Assembly (NCBI RefSeq): GCF_002113375.1
Contig: NZ_NEHO01000003.1
Location: forward strand, 1 to 64,000
Reading direction: 5' to 3'
DNA length: 64,000 bases
From: Pseudomonas sp. R37(2017)
GTDB lineage: Bacteria; Pseudomonadota; Gammaproteobacteria; Pseudomonadales; Pseudomonadaceae
Below, one piece after another: positions 27,247 to 36,950 of this stretch. Both the position numbers and the translations under genes were made by a program. Below the pieces are notes generated by a model. The model was not told the DNA's origin. It made no database searches and saw nothing but the letters and a program-made list of their open reading frames with translations. The first letter of the stretch is position 1, and each line of letters starts with the position of its first letter.

Positions 27247-28053
27247 TCAGGATTTCTTTTTGCCCAGCAGAAAGGAAAGGCTCACGAACAGCACCGAGAC
27301 GCCCAGGATCAGGGTCGACACGGCGTTGACGTCGGGTGTCACGCCCATGCGCAACAGGCCGAAGATGAAGATCGGCAGGGTCGTGGTGCCCGCCTGGGAG
27401 ACCATCATCGAGATCACGAAGTTATCCAGCGACACGATGAAGGCCAGCATCAGCCCGGAGAAAATCCCCGGCATCAGCAGCGGCAGGGTGACCTTGCGGA
27501 AGGTCCGCCACGGGCCGGCATAGAGGTCGGCCGAGGCTTGCTCCAGGGACAGGTCCATGTCGTTCAGGCGAGCCCGAATCGGCAGAAAGGCAAACGGAAT
27601 ACAGAACACCGTATGCGCGATGATCAGGTTGCCGTAGCCCAGGGACAGACCGATGGTGGAGAACAGCGCCAGAGTGGCGACGCCGACCACGATTTCCGGC
27701 AGCACCAGGGGCAACATGATCGCGCCCATGGACAATTGCAGGCCCTTGAACTTCGCACCCCGTGAGGTGCCGAGGGCGGCGAGGGTGGCAATGGCCGTGG
27801 CGACCATGCTGGCGCAGACCGCGATCAACAGGCTGTTGCCGGCCGCCTGGCGCAGGGCCTGGTTGGCGAAGGCCGCGCGATACCAGTCGAGGCTGAACCC
27901 GGTCCACACCGTTGCCGATTGGTTGGCGTTGAACGAGAACACCACCAGCACCACGATCGGCGCGTAGAGGTACAGGTAGAACAGGAAACTGAATCCGCCG
28001 AAACCGGGGAAGTCCTGTACGCCCAGCGTATTGCGTTTGAACAGGTTGATCAT
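27247..28053 (-). CDS. ABC transporter permease, PotC-like
   Basis: This 268-residue inner-membrane permease has about six helices and the EAA-loop motif (LEQASADLYAGPWRTFRKVT near residue 165) that docks to the ATPase. It is the second permease of the operon. The ATG at 28053 overlaps the stop of the first permease as TGATG and has the strong site AAAGGAGG; a GTG one codon earlier is too close to that site. Confidence 0.9.
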   Translation of the reverse strand: MINLFKRNTLGVQDFPGFGGFSFLFYLYLYAPIVVLVVFSFNANQSATVWTGFSLDWYRAAFANQALRQAAGNSLLIAVCASMVATAIATLAALGTSRGAKFKGLQLSMGAIMLPLVLPEIVVGVATLALFSTIGLSLGYGNLIIAHTVFCIPFAFLPIRARLNDMDLSLEQASADLYAGPWRTFRKVTLPLLMPGIFSGLMLAFIVSLDNFVISMMVSQAGTTTLPIFIFGLLRMGVTPDVNAVSTLILGVSVLFVSLSFLLGKKKS

Positions 28054-28973
28054 CACGCACCTCCTTTGGCGATGCGCTGGCGCTCGGCACGCAGGGCATA
28101 GATCGTCAGAACCAACATCACCGCCGCCATCAGCACCAGCGAAAGCGCCGCACCGAAAGGCCAGTTACGCGCATCGCTGAACTGCCGGAAGATCAGGTTG
28201 CCGAGCATCATTCGCGTGCCGCCGCCGAGCAGTTCCGGGGCGATCATCGCGCCCAGGCAAGGCACGAAGGTGAGGATGGCGCCGGCTAGAATTCCCGGCC
28301 TGGCGATCGGCAGCACCACCTTGCGCAAGGTGCGCACACGCCCGGCGTAGAGGTCCTGAGCGGCCTCGAGCAGGCGGATGTCCATTTTTTCCAGGGTGGC
28401 GTAGATCGGCAGCACGACGAAGGGCGCGTAGGTATAAACCAGCCCCAGCAGCACCGCACCGTCGGTGTAGAGCAGTTGCAATGGTTGGTCGATGACCCCG
28501 AGGCCCATGAGGCTGTTGTTGATCACCCCGGTGTTGCGCAGCAGCAGAATCCACGCATAGGTGCGGATCAGCAGGTTGGCCCAGAACGGTACGGTGATCA
28601 GGAAAATCAGCAGGCCACGGCGATGGGCCGGTTGCATCGCCAGCCACACTGCCACCGGAAAGCCGATCAACAGGGTGATGAGCGTGGTCAGCCCAGCGAT
28701 GCCGATCGAGCGCAGGGCAATGATCAGGTAGGAGTCGGCGAAGGCCAGGCTGTCGTCCAGTTGCCGTTCGAACAGCAGCGAGGTATAGGCATCGCTGCTG
28801 AATACTTTGTTCACCCCACCGTAGGGGTTGGCTTCCATCAGCGAATAGCCGATGACGATCAGGATCGGCACGATCAGAAACAGGCCGATGGCGATCAGTG
28901 CCGGGCTGACGCCGAGGAAACTCTGGAAGGCCCGCCGACGTTCCAGCGTGTTGGCAATCGGTAAAGCGTGCAT
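28053..28973 (-). CDS. ABC transporter permease, PotB-like
   Basis: This is a 306-residue inner-membrane permease. The EAA loop reads LEAAQDLYAGRVRTLRKVV near residue 199. The first helix (ALIAIGLFLIVPILIVIGYS) and the large periplasmic loop after it fit PotB-type subunits. It follows the ATPase gene by 15 bases and is translationally coupled to the next permease. Confidence 0.9.
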   Translation of the reverse strand: MHALPIANTLERRRAFQSFLGVSPALIAIGLFLIVPILIVIGYSLMEANPYGGVNKVFSSDAYTSLLFERQLDDSLAFADSYLIIALRSIGIAGLTTLITLLIGFPVAVWLAMQPAHRRGLLIFLITVPFWANLLIRTYAWILLLRNTGVINNSLMGLGVIDQPLQLLYTDGAVLLGLVYTYAPFVVLPIYATLEKMDIRLLEAAQDLYAGRVRTLRKVVLPIARPGILAGAILTFVPCLGAMIAPELLGGGTRMMLGNLIFRQFSDARNWPFGAALSLVLMAAVMLVLTIYALRAERQRIAKGGA

Positions 28974-28988
28974 GGCAATTCCTCGTGC

Positions 28989-30107
28989 TCAATCGTGCAG
29001 GACGCTGGCGCTGCCCTGGTCGAACAACAGACCGGCCTGGCTTCCTGGTGCGAAGCGTTTGCTCTGGTCGACGCAGTTGGGCGTGCGCACGGTGAGGCGC
29101 GAACCGTCGCTCAGGCTGACCTGGTATTGCAGGTCGGTGCCGAGGTAGATCTGCGCTTCGATCCGACACGGCAGAGCGTGTTCAGTGGTGGCTGGCACCA
29201 GATGCAAACGCTCGGGGCGCACGGACAATGCAACGCTGGCACCGACCCGTACATCGCTGCAGGGCTGCGCGGGCAGCGGATGTCCGGCGGGACCGGCGAA
29301 CCAGGCCAGGCCGTCTTCGACGCGGGTGACCGTGCCTTCGATGAAGTTGGTTTCGCCGATGAAGTCGGCGACAAAGCGATTGCGCGGGCGTTCGTAGATG
29401 TCTTCCGGGCGGCCGACCTGCTGCACTTCGCCTTCGGACAACACGGCGATGCGGTCGGACATGGTCAGGGCTTCTTCCTGGTCATGGGTGACGAAGATGA
29501 AGGTGATGCCGGTTCGCGCCTGAATGGTTTTCAGCTCTTCGCGCATGGCCTGGCGCAGCTTGAGGTCCAGCGCCGAGAGCGGTTCGTCGAGCAGCAACAC
29601 TTTCGGGTGCGGTGCCAGGGCGCGGGCCAGGGCGACGCGCTGTTGCTGACCGCCGGACAGTTGCGTCGGCTTGCGGTTGGCGAAGCGCTCCATCTGTACC
29701 AGAGCGAGCATCTCGCGCACCCGTTCGGCCATTTGTGTTTTGTTCAGGATCTTGCCCATCGGGTGGGACTCAAGCCCGAAGGCCAGGTTCTCGGCGATGG
29801 TCATGTGCGGGAATAGCGCGTAATGCTGGAACACCGTGTTGACCGGACGCTGGAATGGCGGGCGGTCGGCGATGTTTTCGCCGTAGAGCAGAATCTCGCC
29901 TTCGGTAGGGAATTCGAACCCGGCGATCATCCGCAGGAGGGTGGTTTTGCCACAGCCCGAAGGGCCGAGAAGGGTGAAGAACTCGTTGTCGCGAATGTCC
30001 AGGTCGATGCTTTTCAGCGCCACCGGGCCAGTCTTTGGATCACCGTAGACTTTGCGCACTGAGCGGATGGACACCGCCAGCGTTTGCAGCGAATGCAGGG
30101 CATTCAT
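28989..30107 (-). CDS. ABC transporter ATP-binding protein, PotA-like
   Basis: This 372-residue ATPase drives the transporter. Walker A GPSGCGKTT is near residue 49, the signature LSGGQQQRVALARAL near 148, and Walker B VLLLDEPLSALD near 170. A C-terminal TOBE domain (about 290-365) is typical of polyamine and maltose importers. It is the promoter-proximal gene, with ribosome site GGAGGT. The divergent LysR gene starts 225 bases away. Confidence 0.93.
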   Translation of the reverse strand: MNALHSLQTLAVSIRSVRKVYGDPKTGPVALKSIDLDIRDNEFFTLLGPSGCGKTTLLRMIAGFEFPTEGEILLYGENIADRPPFQRPVNTVFQHYALFPHMTIAENLAFGLESHPMGKILNKTQMAERVREMLALVQMERFANRKPTQLSGGQQQRVALARALAPHPKVLLLDEPLSALDLKLRQAMREELKTIQARTGITFIFVTHDQEEALTMSDRIAVLSEGEVQQVGRPEDIYERPRNRFVADFIGETNFIEGTVTRVEDGLAWFAGPAGHPLPAQPCSDVRVGASVALSVRPERLHLVPATTEHALPCRIEAQIYLGTDLQYQVSLSDGSRLTVRTPNCVDQSKRFAPGSQAGLLFDQGSASVLHD

Positions 30108-30293
30108 GCGTTACCTCCGATTCCCCCATCGTCCGCGAGCGCTGCAGGCAGCCGGGTCGTCGGACCATGGATTTTATTTTTCTGGGCAGGATCGAGATTG
30201 CGTTCGGGTGTTGTAACCAGCTGTTTTTTGTTCTGCTGTGGATCGATTATCAGCGAGGGGTTGCGGGGGCGAAACTTCAATTTTAACATAGGG

Positions 30294-30314
30294 GCTGTTA
30301 AAAAATTTAACAGC
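30294..30314. promoter_or_regulatory. Palindrome in the lysR/ABC divergent region
   Basis: Perfect 9-bp arms GCTGTTAAA and TTTAACAGC flank an AAA centre, 19 bases before the lysR ATG. The sequence contains the T-N11-A pattern of LysR-type binding sites. It is a plausible autoregulatory operator. Confidence 0.6.
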
Positions 30315-30332
30315 AAAAGGCGCCCGGAAACC

Positions 30333-31238
30333 ATGCCCGACCACCGTTTGCCGCCACTCAACGCGGTGCGTGCCTTTGATGCCGCGGCCCGATTGGGCAG
30401 CTATGTCGAAGCCTCCAAAGCCCTGCACGTGACCCAGCCGGCCATCGGCCGCCACGTGAAGTTGCTGGAGGACTGGCTGGGCATTCAACTGTTCGAGCGT
30501 ACCTCCCGCGGGGTCAACCTGACGCTGGCGGGGGAGAAGTACCACCGCAAGATCGCCGCAGCCTTGCAGCTCATCATCGAAGCGGGAAAAGAGGCGCAGC
30601 CCAAACACGCCGAGCGCTGGCTGCGCATCATGGTGGTGCCGGGGTTCGCCAAGCGCTGGCTGATGCCGCGCATCGAGGCCATGCGTCACCTGCGCCCGGG
30701 GTTGAAATTTGCCATTGAACCCAATTCCACCTTCACCGAAGTCGACGGTAAAAGCGCTGACCTGGGCATCGTCTACGGGTTGGACGGCCAATATGCCCAC
30801 TCGCGCACCAGCCTGATTTGCCCTCGGGTGTTTCCGATCTGTTCCCCCGACTACCTGGCCGGCGTCGAGCCCATCGGCAGCCCGGCGGACCTGGTGAAGC
30901 ACAACCTGATCCATGTCGATGACGGCGAGTGGTGGAACCTGTGGTTTGCCGCCAACGATCTCGACATCCACCTCAATTCGGACATGCTCTACGTCAACAA
31001 CGACCACGCATTGTCGGTGGCCGAGAGCGGGCAGGGCATTGCGCTGGCCAACGAAGTGCTGGTGCGCGAAGAACTCCATAGCGGCAAGCTGGTGCGGGTG
31101 GTGGACGCGCAAGTGAAGTTGGAAAGTTATCGGGTGCTCACGCCATCCGCCGAGCTCTCGGCGGATGTGACGTGGTTTATCGACTGGCTCAAGACCGAGC
31201 TGGAGCAGGACTTCCCGGAAGCGGTGATCCGCGCCTGA
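30333..31238 (+). CDS. LysR-family regulator, GcvA-like
   Basis: This 301-residue regulator has an N-terminal winged helix-turn-helix (GSYVEASKALHVTQPAIGRH near residue 23) and a periplasmic-binding-like effector domain. The opening LPPLNAVRAFDAAARLGS is typical of the GcvA/AmpR branch. It is divergent from the ABC-amidase operon and is its likely regulator. The ATG at 30333 follows AAAAGG; the open frame runs further upstream but is not protein-like. Confidence 0.92.
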   Translation: MPDHRLPPLNAVRAFDAAARLGSYVEASKALHVTQPAIGRHVKLLEDWLGIQLFERTSRGVNLTLAGEKYHRKIAAALQLIIEAGKEAQPKHAERWLRIMVVPGFAKRWLMPRIEAMRHLRPGLKFAIEPNSTFTEVDGKSADLGIVYGLDGQYAHSRTSLICPRVFPICSPDYLAGVEPIGSPADLVKHNLIHVDDGEWWNLWFAANDLDIHLNSDMLYVNNDHALSVAESGQGIALANEVLVREELHSGKLVRVVDAQVKLESYRVLTPSAELSADVTWFIDWLKTELEQDFPEAVIRA

Positions 31239-31253
31239 GAAAGCCTGCCGGAC

Positions 31254-33311
31254 TCAACTCAAGCGAAAGCGCCCGGTGTTGTCGCTCAGGGCTTTGCTGC
31301 CATGGCTCAGGGTGTCCGCGGCCTGGTTCACCGCGCGGGCGCCTTCGAGCAAACGCACCGCCGCTTGATCGACCTGCTGGATATTGCCGCTGACCTCGTC
31401 GGCGGTACTGGCCTGTTCTTCAACCGCCGTGGCGATTTGCGCCAGGGTATCGGTGACGCTCTGCACGGCACTGGCGATTTCCCCGAGTCGTTCACCCAGG
31501 CCTGTCACGGCCTGAGCATCGGATTGCGCCTGGCCACAGGCCGCTTCCATCAGGCTCACGGCTTCGTTCACGGTGTTGCGCAAGCTATCGACTGTGCCGG
31601 CAATCTGCGCGGTCGACGATTGTGTCCGTTGCGACAGGCTGCGCACTTCATCCGCCACCACCGCAAAGCCGCGCCCTTGCTCTCCCGCCCGCGCGGCTTC
31701 GATGGCGGCGTTGAGAGCCAACAGGTTGGTCTGCTCGGCGACGCCGCGAATGGTATCGACCACCAATTGAATCTGCTGTCCCTGCTCACTGACCCGGCCC
31801 AGCGCTGCTGCCGTTTCATTCAGGCGTTGGTTGAGTTGCTGGATGCTCGCGGTGGTGCGTTGGCTGTCGCGGCTGCTGTCGGCGGCAATGCGCCGGGTGT
31901 GCTGGGCACTGCCAGAGGCCTGTTCGCAACTGTGGGCCACTCCTTGTGAGGTGGCGGCCAGTTGCGTCGCCGCCGCAGCGATCTGGCTGATCTGCAACTG
32001 CTGAGCTTCGACTTCACCCAGGGCATCGCTGGAATGGTGATTGAGGGTTTGCACCGCGTGGCTCAATTGCAGGGTTTCGTGGTCGACGCCTTGCAGGCTG
32101 GTGCGCAGTTGCACCACGGCGACGTTCAGCGCGGTGCTGATCACCGCCAGTTCGTCCCGACCCTGGACCGGCACTTGCAGGCTCAGATTGCCGTCGCGCA
32201 AGGCTTCGGCCAGTACCGTGATGCCGCTGGCGCTGCGGCGGATCGAGGCCTGCAAGCAGATGAACAGATACAGGGCGGCCAGCAGCAGGCAACCCAGCAC
32301 GGCGGCCACCACAATGAACTGGCGGATGGCCGAGTCGTGGTAGTAATCCAGACGTTGATCCAGCGACACCAGCGACTGTTGACGCAACGAGGCGAGGTCA
32401 GTGAGCAGGGCGTCGAGACTGCGTTCGAAATCTTCCGGCTTGAGGTTGATGCTACCGCCGAAAACGCCGTCATCCAGTACCTTCAAGCCTGCGTCGAGAC
32501 GCTTGAGGCTGTCATGGTACTGACCGGCCCAGGTGTGCAGGGCGCTGGGCAAACGTGCTTCGAGCAGGCCCGCGGTTTTCACCAACTGCTCTCGCGCATC
32601 GCCGATGCGGCTGCGCAAGTCGCGCAGTTGCAGACGGCTTTGCAAGGTGAACTGCCCGGACACTACCGAAGCCTGGCCCACTGCCGCCAGGCGGCCGACT
32701 CGCTCGATCAGGTCGGGCGCATGCTGGGTGGAAATCTGCGTCAGTAAATAAGTCTCAAGCCACGGCGCCAGCGTCAGGCGATTGTCCATGACGATCTGCT
32801 CGCGCAAGGCTTGCAGGGCGCTCAAGGCATTGGTGAAACGATCGTAACCATCCGGCCACCAGCCGACACTGCTCAGGCTTTTTGAGTCGAGGCCATCGAG
32901 GACGGTTTGCAGGGCCTGGTAACGGGTCAGCGTCTCACCTTGTGCACTTTCTTTTTGCAGGGCATTGCCCAACTCGACAGTGGCCTGGTTGACGGCGGGT
33001 TGAATCGCATCGAAGGCGGTCATCGCGGCGAGCGTGGCAGGCGTTGGCTGGCGATTGGTTTCCGTGGCGCGCCAGCGGGCGGCGCGATCACGCTGGGCGG
33101 CGAGCAGGTCATCCAGCGCATCAAGCGCCAACAGTTGCCGCACCCCGGCGCGTTCGCCGGAAATCAGGCTGAGTTTGTCGCGATAGTCCTGGCCGATCAT
33201 CCACAGACTGCCCGCCAGCGGCAGGATAAACAGCAGAAACAACAGCTGGAATTTGCGGGCAAAACCAAAACGTCCCAGCAGCCCGATCCCTGGTGATAAA
33301 AAAGCCTGCAT
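31254..33311 (-). CDS. Membrane-bound methyl-accepting chemotaxis protein
   Basis: This 685-residue receptor has TM1 near residues 20-40, a helical periplasmic sensor of about 270 residues, TM2 near 310-332, a HAMP domain, and an MCP signalling domain with tip [20 protein letters not shown]. The long all-helical sensor resembles nitrate/nitrite-type or helical-bundle sensors, but no ligand can be assigned. The ATG at 33311 has AGGAG upstream; the frame extends 32 codons further without family-like sequence. Confidence 0.88.
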   Translation of the reverse strand: MQAFLSPGIGLLGRFGFARKFQLLFLLFILPLAGSLWMIGQDYRDKLSLISGERAGVRQLLALDALDDLLAAQRDRAARWRATETNRQPTPATLAAMTAFDAIQPAVNQATVELGNALQKESAQGETLTRYQALQTVLDGLDSKSLSSVGWWPDGYDRFTNALSALQALREQIVMDNRLTLAPWLETYLLTQISTQHAPDLIERVGRLAAVGQASVVSGQFTLQSRLQLRDLRSRIGDAREQLVKTAGLLEARLPSALHTWAGQYHDSLKRLDAGLKVLDDGVFGGSINLKPEDFERSLDALLTDLASLRQQSLVSLDQRLDYYHDSAIRQFIVVAAVLGCLLLAALYLFICLQASIRRSASGITVLAEALRDGNLSLQVPVQGRDELAVISTALNVAVVQLRTSLQGVDHETLQLSHAVQTLNHHSSDALGEVEAQQLQISQIAAAATQLAATSQGVAHSCEQASGSAQHTRRIAADSSRDSQRTTASIQQLNQRLNETAAALGRVSEQGQQIQLVVDTIRGVAEQTNLLALNAAIEAARAGEQGRGFAVVADEVRSLSQRTQSSTAQIAGTVDSLRNTVNEAVSLMEAACGQAQSDAQAVTGLGERLGEIASAVQSVTDTLAQIATAVEEQASTADEVSGNIQQVDQAAVRLLEGARAVNQAADTLSHGSKALSDNTGRFRLS

Positions 33312-33645
33312 GCCCCATGACTCCTCTGGGCACCACGCACTATTGGCGTGCGTCGGAGGCTGTTGTACCGCCGACTCGTGCCGTCTTAAAAGGCCTCGAA
33401 AGTTCACCCTTGCCCGCTCTGTAGGCCGACTCTGTGGCGAAACTTCCCATTGTCGGCCTCCTTTGTAAGGAAGCCGCGTTCAAGCAGGCAAGGAAGGCAA
33501 GATTCAGACCATGGCTTTGCGCCATCAACGTCGTGACGATGAAAGTCGAAGTCGTTAGCAGGCTAAGGGGATGGCGTTGCTGTACTGAAAAATGGCACAT
33601 TGGCGCACCTGCCTGTTTGTACCCATCTGTCGTACGGAAAATTCC
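33312..33645. other. Divergent intergenic region, no gene seen
   Basis: These 334 bases separate the chemoreceptor from the fosmidomycin-type carrier. I see only a small hairpin near 33328 (ACGCAC / GTGCGT) and no convincing ORF, RNA or repeat. It should hold the promoters of both flanking genes. Confidence 0.6.
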
Positions 33646-34863
33646 ATGGCTATCAGCAACGCCCAGACCGGTTCAGTGCCGGCGTCCGTTACGCCCCAAA
33701 GCAGTCCGTTGGTGATGCGCATCATCGGCGCGGTGGCGCTGGCGCATTTGATCAACGACCTGATCCAGTCGGTGCTGCCGTCGATCTACCCGATGCTCAA
33801 GGCCAACTATGGCCTGACATTCACCCAGGTCGGCCTGATCACCCTGACGTTCCAGTTGACCGCCTCGCTGCTGCAGCCGTGGGTGGGTTACTACACCGAT
33901 CGACATCCCAAGCCGTGGTTGCTGCCGGCGGGTACGGTCTGCACCTTGATCGGGATTGTGATGATGTCGGTGGTCGGCAGCTTCCCGTTGATTCTGCTGG
34001 CGGCGGGGCTGATCGGCATCGGGTCTTCGACTTTCCACCCGGAAGCGTCCCGCGTGGCGCGACTGGCTTCGGGCGGGCGCTTCGGGTTGGCACAGTCGAC
34101 CTTCCAGGTCGGTGGTAACGCAGGCTCGGCGTTCGGACCGTTGCTGGCGGCGGCGATCATCATTCCCTACGGTCAGGGGCACGTGGCGTGGTTCGGCCTG
34201 TTCGCGGTGTTTGCGCTGTTCGTCCTCTATCGGATCAGCCGCTGGTACGCCAACCACTTGAACCTGTTCAAGCTCAAGCAGGGGCAGGCCGCGACTCATG
34301 GCCTGTCCAGGGGCCGAGTGACCAGCGCGCTGGTGGTGCTCGGGTTGCTGGTGTTCTCCAAGTATTTCTACATGGCCAGCCTCACCAGCTATTTCACGTT
34401 CTACCTGATCGAGAAGTTCGACCTGTCGGTGGCCAGTTCGCAGTTGCACCTGTTCCTGTTTCTCGGCGCGGTAGCGGCGGGGACGTTCTTTGGCGGACCG
34501 ATCGGCGACAAGATCGGGCGCAAGGCGGTGATCTGGTTCTCGATCCTCGGCGTTGCACCGTTCACATTGTTGCTACCCCATGTCGACCTGTTCTGGACCA
34601 GCATCCTCAGCGTGGTCATCGGCTTCATCCTGGCCTCGGCGTTCTCGGCCATCGTGGTGTACGCCCAGGAACTGGTACCGGGTAATGTCGGGATGATCGC
34701 CGGGGTCTTTTTCGGTTTGATGTTCGGTTTTGGCGGGATTGGCGCGGCGTTGCTGGGGCATCTGGCGGACATCCACGGCATTGAGTACGTGTACTACCTG
34801 TGTTCGTTCCTGCCGCTGTTCGGGGTGCTGGCGATTTTCCTGCCGCGTACGAAGAAGTCTTGA
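33646..34863 (+). CDS. fsr: MFS efflux carrier, fosmidomycin resistance type
   Basis: This 405-residue, 12-helix major facilitator has HLINDLIQSVLPSIYPMLK (near residue 33) and GSSTFHPEASRVARLASGG (near 127). Both are hallmarks of the Fsr family, which exports fosmidomycin in E. coli. In nature it may move other phosphonates or small molecules. The ATG at 33646 follows CGGAAAATT; the preceding 18 open codons are not counted. Confidence 0.88.
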   Translation: MAISNAQTGSVPASVTPQSSPLVMRIIGAVALAHLINDLIQSVLPSIYPMLKANYGLTFTQVGLITLTFQLTASLLQPWVGYYTDRHPKPWLLPAGTVCTLIGIVMMSVVGSFPLILLAAGLIGIGSSTFHPEASRVARLASGGRFGLAQSTFQVGGNAGSAFGPLLAAAIIIPYGQGHVAWFGLFAVFALFVLYRISRWYANHLNLFKLKQGQAATHGLSRGRVTSALVVLGLLVFSKYFYMASLTSYFTFYLIEKFDLSVASSQLHLFLFLGAVAAGTFFGGPIGDKIGRKAVIWFSILGVAPFTLLLPHVDLFWTSILSVVIGFILASAFSAIVVYAQELVPGNVGMIAGVFFGLMFGFGGIGAALLGHLADIHGIEYVYYLCSFLPLFGVLAIFLPRTKKS

Positions 34864-34964
34864 TCCAACACCGTCTCCCTGTGGGAGCGGGGGTGGCGAA
34901 TGGACGTTTGAGCCAAACGAAAGCACCGTCGTAGCGGCGGTTTGGCAGCGCAAAGCTGCAGGCT

Positions 34965-36380
34965 CTATTCCTCTTCGATAAGGACCTCCAATCGCCCGGA
35001 CTTTACCGCCTTTACCAGGGCCGCATGATCCTGCTCCGTCTGATCGGCGTAAGCGAGGGCAAAGTCGCCCACCGCCTCATCGAAGCTATCGCTGTTGCCC
35101 AGGTAACCCGTAATGGTCGCGCTATCACCGGACTTTGCATGGGCGCGAGCCAAGGTCAAGCCGCAGTGTCCGGCATAGCGCTTGAGTTGTGTGGCTGAAA
35201 CACCCTCGATAGGCACAGACATTTTCATGTCGCGCATCTGGCGGACGTAGTAATCATGTCCGGCCCGGCCTTTCGTCCAGCCCAGGAAAATGTCACTGGA
35301 GGACTGCATGAGCCGCTGGCCCATGACGACGCGCTGCCCCTGGTTCGTATACTGGCTTTTCCCCGCATAGGGTTCGAGAACCGACCGACAGGATTCCTTG
35401 AACTGAAGCAGCAGGGGGTGGTTTTCTTCGGAAAACAGCAATCCGATGAAGCAGCGGGTGCCGACACTGCCAATACCCACGACCTTCACGGCCGCGTCCA
35501 CAAAGCGATAGCGATCCAGCAGGACGCGACGTTCATCGGAAAGCGTCGAACGGTATTCTGCCAACGCCTGGTGGGCGTTTTTCATGAAGTGTGGGGCGTC
35601 GACGTGGAACAGGATCGGCGGCTGATCGACTATTCGGGGTTGCCCGGCAACCTCCTTGGTAATCTTGGGGAAAACGTTTTCAACTACTCGTGCACGGGCT
35701 TTATCGGCAAGTTGCTGGCGACTCTTTTTCAGCTTCTCATCGGGCGCCATCTCAATCAGGGTGTCCATGTCCAGGCGCGAATACCAGACCTCCAGCGGGC
35801 TCTTCCTGGAGTAGTTGCGCAGGTTGTCCCGATAGGCGCGCACACAGGCCACCGCAGCTTCTCGTGATTGGTCGTCGGACAGTCTGTTGTCGCGTCCGGC
35901 GACCACAAAACTGGCGGCCAGCCGTTTGACGTCCCACTCCCAAGGCGCCGGGAGGGTCTCGTCGAAGTCGTTGAGGTCGAATACCAGGTTGCGCTCCGGC
36001 GTGGCGAACAAGCCGAAATTCAAGAGGTGGCAGTCGCCACAGGCTTGCACCTGCACGCCGATGTTTGGTGTTCTGGCCAGATCATGGGCCATGAGCGCCG
36101 CCGAGCCTCGAAGGAAGGTAAACGGGCTACGGAGCATGCGGCCGTAGCGAATCGGCACCAGTTCCTGAAGCCGGTCCTTGTTCGATTGTTCGAGGATCGC
36201 AATCGGGTCCCTGCTCTTGGCCTTTGGTGTCCAGGCGGCGTGGCTGCTGCGCGGCACGCTATCGCGTAGCAACTTCCCGGCATTCACGCGCTCTTCACGG
36301 GAGCCGATTAGCGGTGCGGCCTCGCCTGCCTTGTTGGCTTTGGTCTTCGCTTTGCTGGTTGTTTTCTTGCGGGTTGTCAT
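34965..36380 (-). CDS. DUF2252 family protein
   Basis: This 471-residue protein matches DUF2252, a family of uncharacterised proteins with a kinase-like feel. Segments include GDCHLLNFGLFATPERNLVFD near residue 114 and DFDETLPAPWEWDVKRLA near 138. The N-terminal 25 residues are Lys/Thr-rich and likely disordered. No membrane segment or signal peptide is seen. The function is unknown; the HLLNFG and DLNDFD pairs are possible catalytic motifs, by analogy only. Confidence 0.85.
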   Translation of the reverse strand: MTTRKKTTSKAKTKANKAGEAAPLIGSREERVNAGKLLRDSVPRSSHAAWTPKAKSRDPIAILEQSNKDRLQELVPIRYGRMLRSPFTFLRGSAALMAHDLARTPNIGVQVQACGDCHLLNFGLFATPERNLVFDLNDFDETLPAPWEWDVKRLAASFVVAGRDNRLSDDQSREAAVACVRAYRDNLRNYSRKSPLEVWYSRLDMDTLIEMAPDEKLKKSRQQLADKARARVVENVFPKITKEVAGQPRIVDQPPILFHVDAPHFMKNAHQALAEYRSTLSDERRVLLDRYRFVDAAVKVVGIGSVGTRCFIGLLFSEENHPLLLQFKESCRSVLEPYAGKSQYTNQGQRVVMGQRLMQSSSDIFLGWTKGRAGHDYYVRQMRDMKMSVPIEGVSATQLKRYAGHCGLTLARAHAKSGDSATITGYLGNSDSFDEAVGDFALAYADQTEQDHAALVKAVKSGRLEVLIEEE

Positions 36381-36950
36381 GATCTCGCTCCGTCCCTCCC
36401 CGCAGCGGCGTCACTCGCCACAAGAGTCGGCCATTGGCGCTCTGGCGCATGCGCGGCTCCCGTGTCGGTCCTCCCAAGTAAAGTTGAACTTGCGGCTTTA
36501 TGCACGCTGCTGGCGCAGTTATCTCGGGCGGTCGAGCGCGTTTCTCGGAGTGCCGATCCTGTTGGCGAGGGGCGTTGAGGTGTTAGTCGATGAGTCGGTC
36601 CTTACATCACTGCGTAACGTGGCCTCGACCGGAGCGCGGACCCCAGGAAGTACAAGTACCGGGGGCATTCTTCACGCGATTGCTTGGTTTGGGCGCGTCA
36701 ATGTCATGACTGCTCACGCGTACCTGGGAAAGATCATTTTCTATAACGCTTGCGACCCTGGCCCCTAAACTTATCTATTGGGATGGGGTTCTGTTGGCGT
36801 GTATTCCCGCGTGTGGTCGGCTTCGAATGGCCTGGTGTCGCAGGGCATCGTAGCTGCCGTGTACCCCTCACCTAAAAGAGTCGCTAAAGGCTCAGGGCGA
36901 CAGCGTCGATCATCGCAGTAGCGGAGCCACTACCGTGTCGGAGCGCCATC
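36381..36950. other. Long intergenic region, no gene seen
   Basis: These 570 bases lie between two divergent genes. A plus-strand open frame ends at 36768, but it begins inside the DUF2252 gene and looks like chance sequence. I see no RNA, REP or terminator. Part of it may be decayed coding sequence. Confidence 0.5.

Noticed and set aside
36178..36768. A 196-codon plus-strand frame running from inside DUF2252 into the intergenic gap
   Set aside because: It begins antisense within a real gene, has no ribosome site, and looks random beyond the gene edge.
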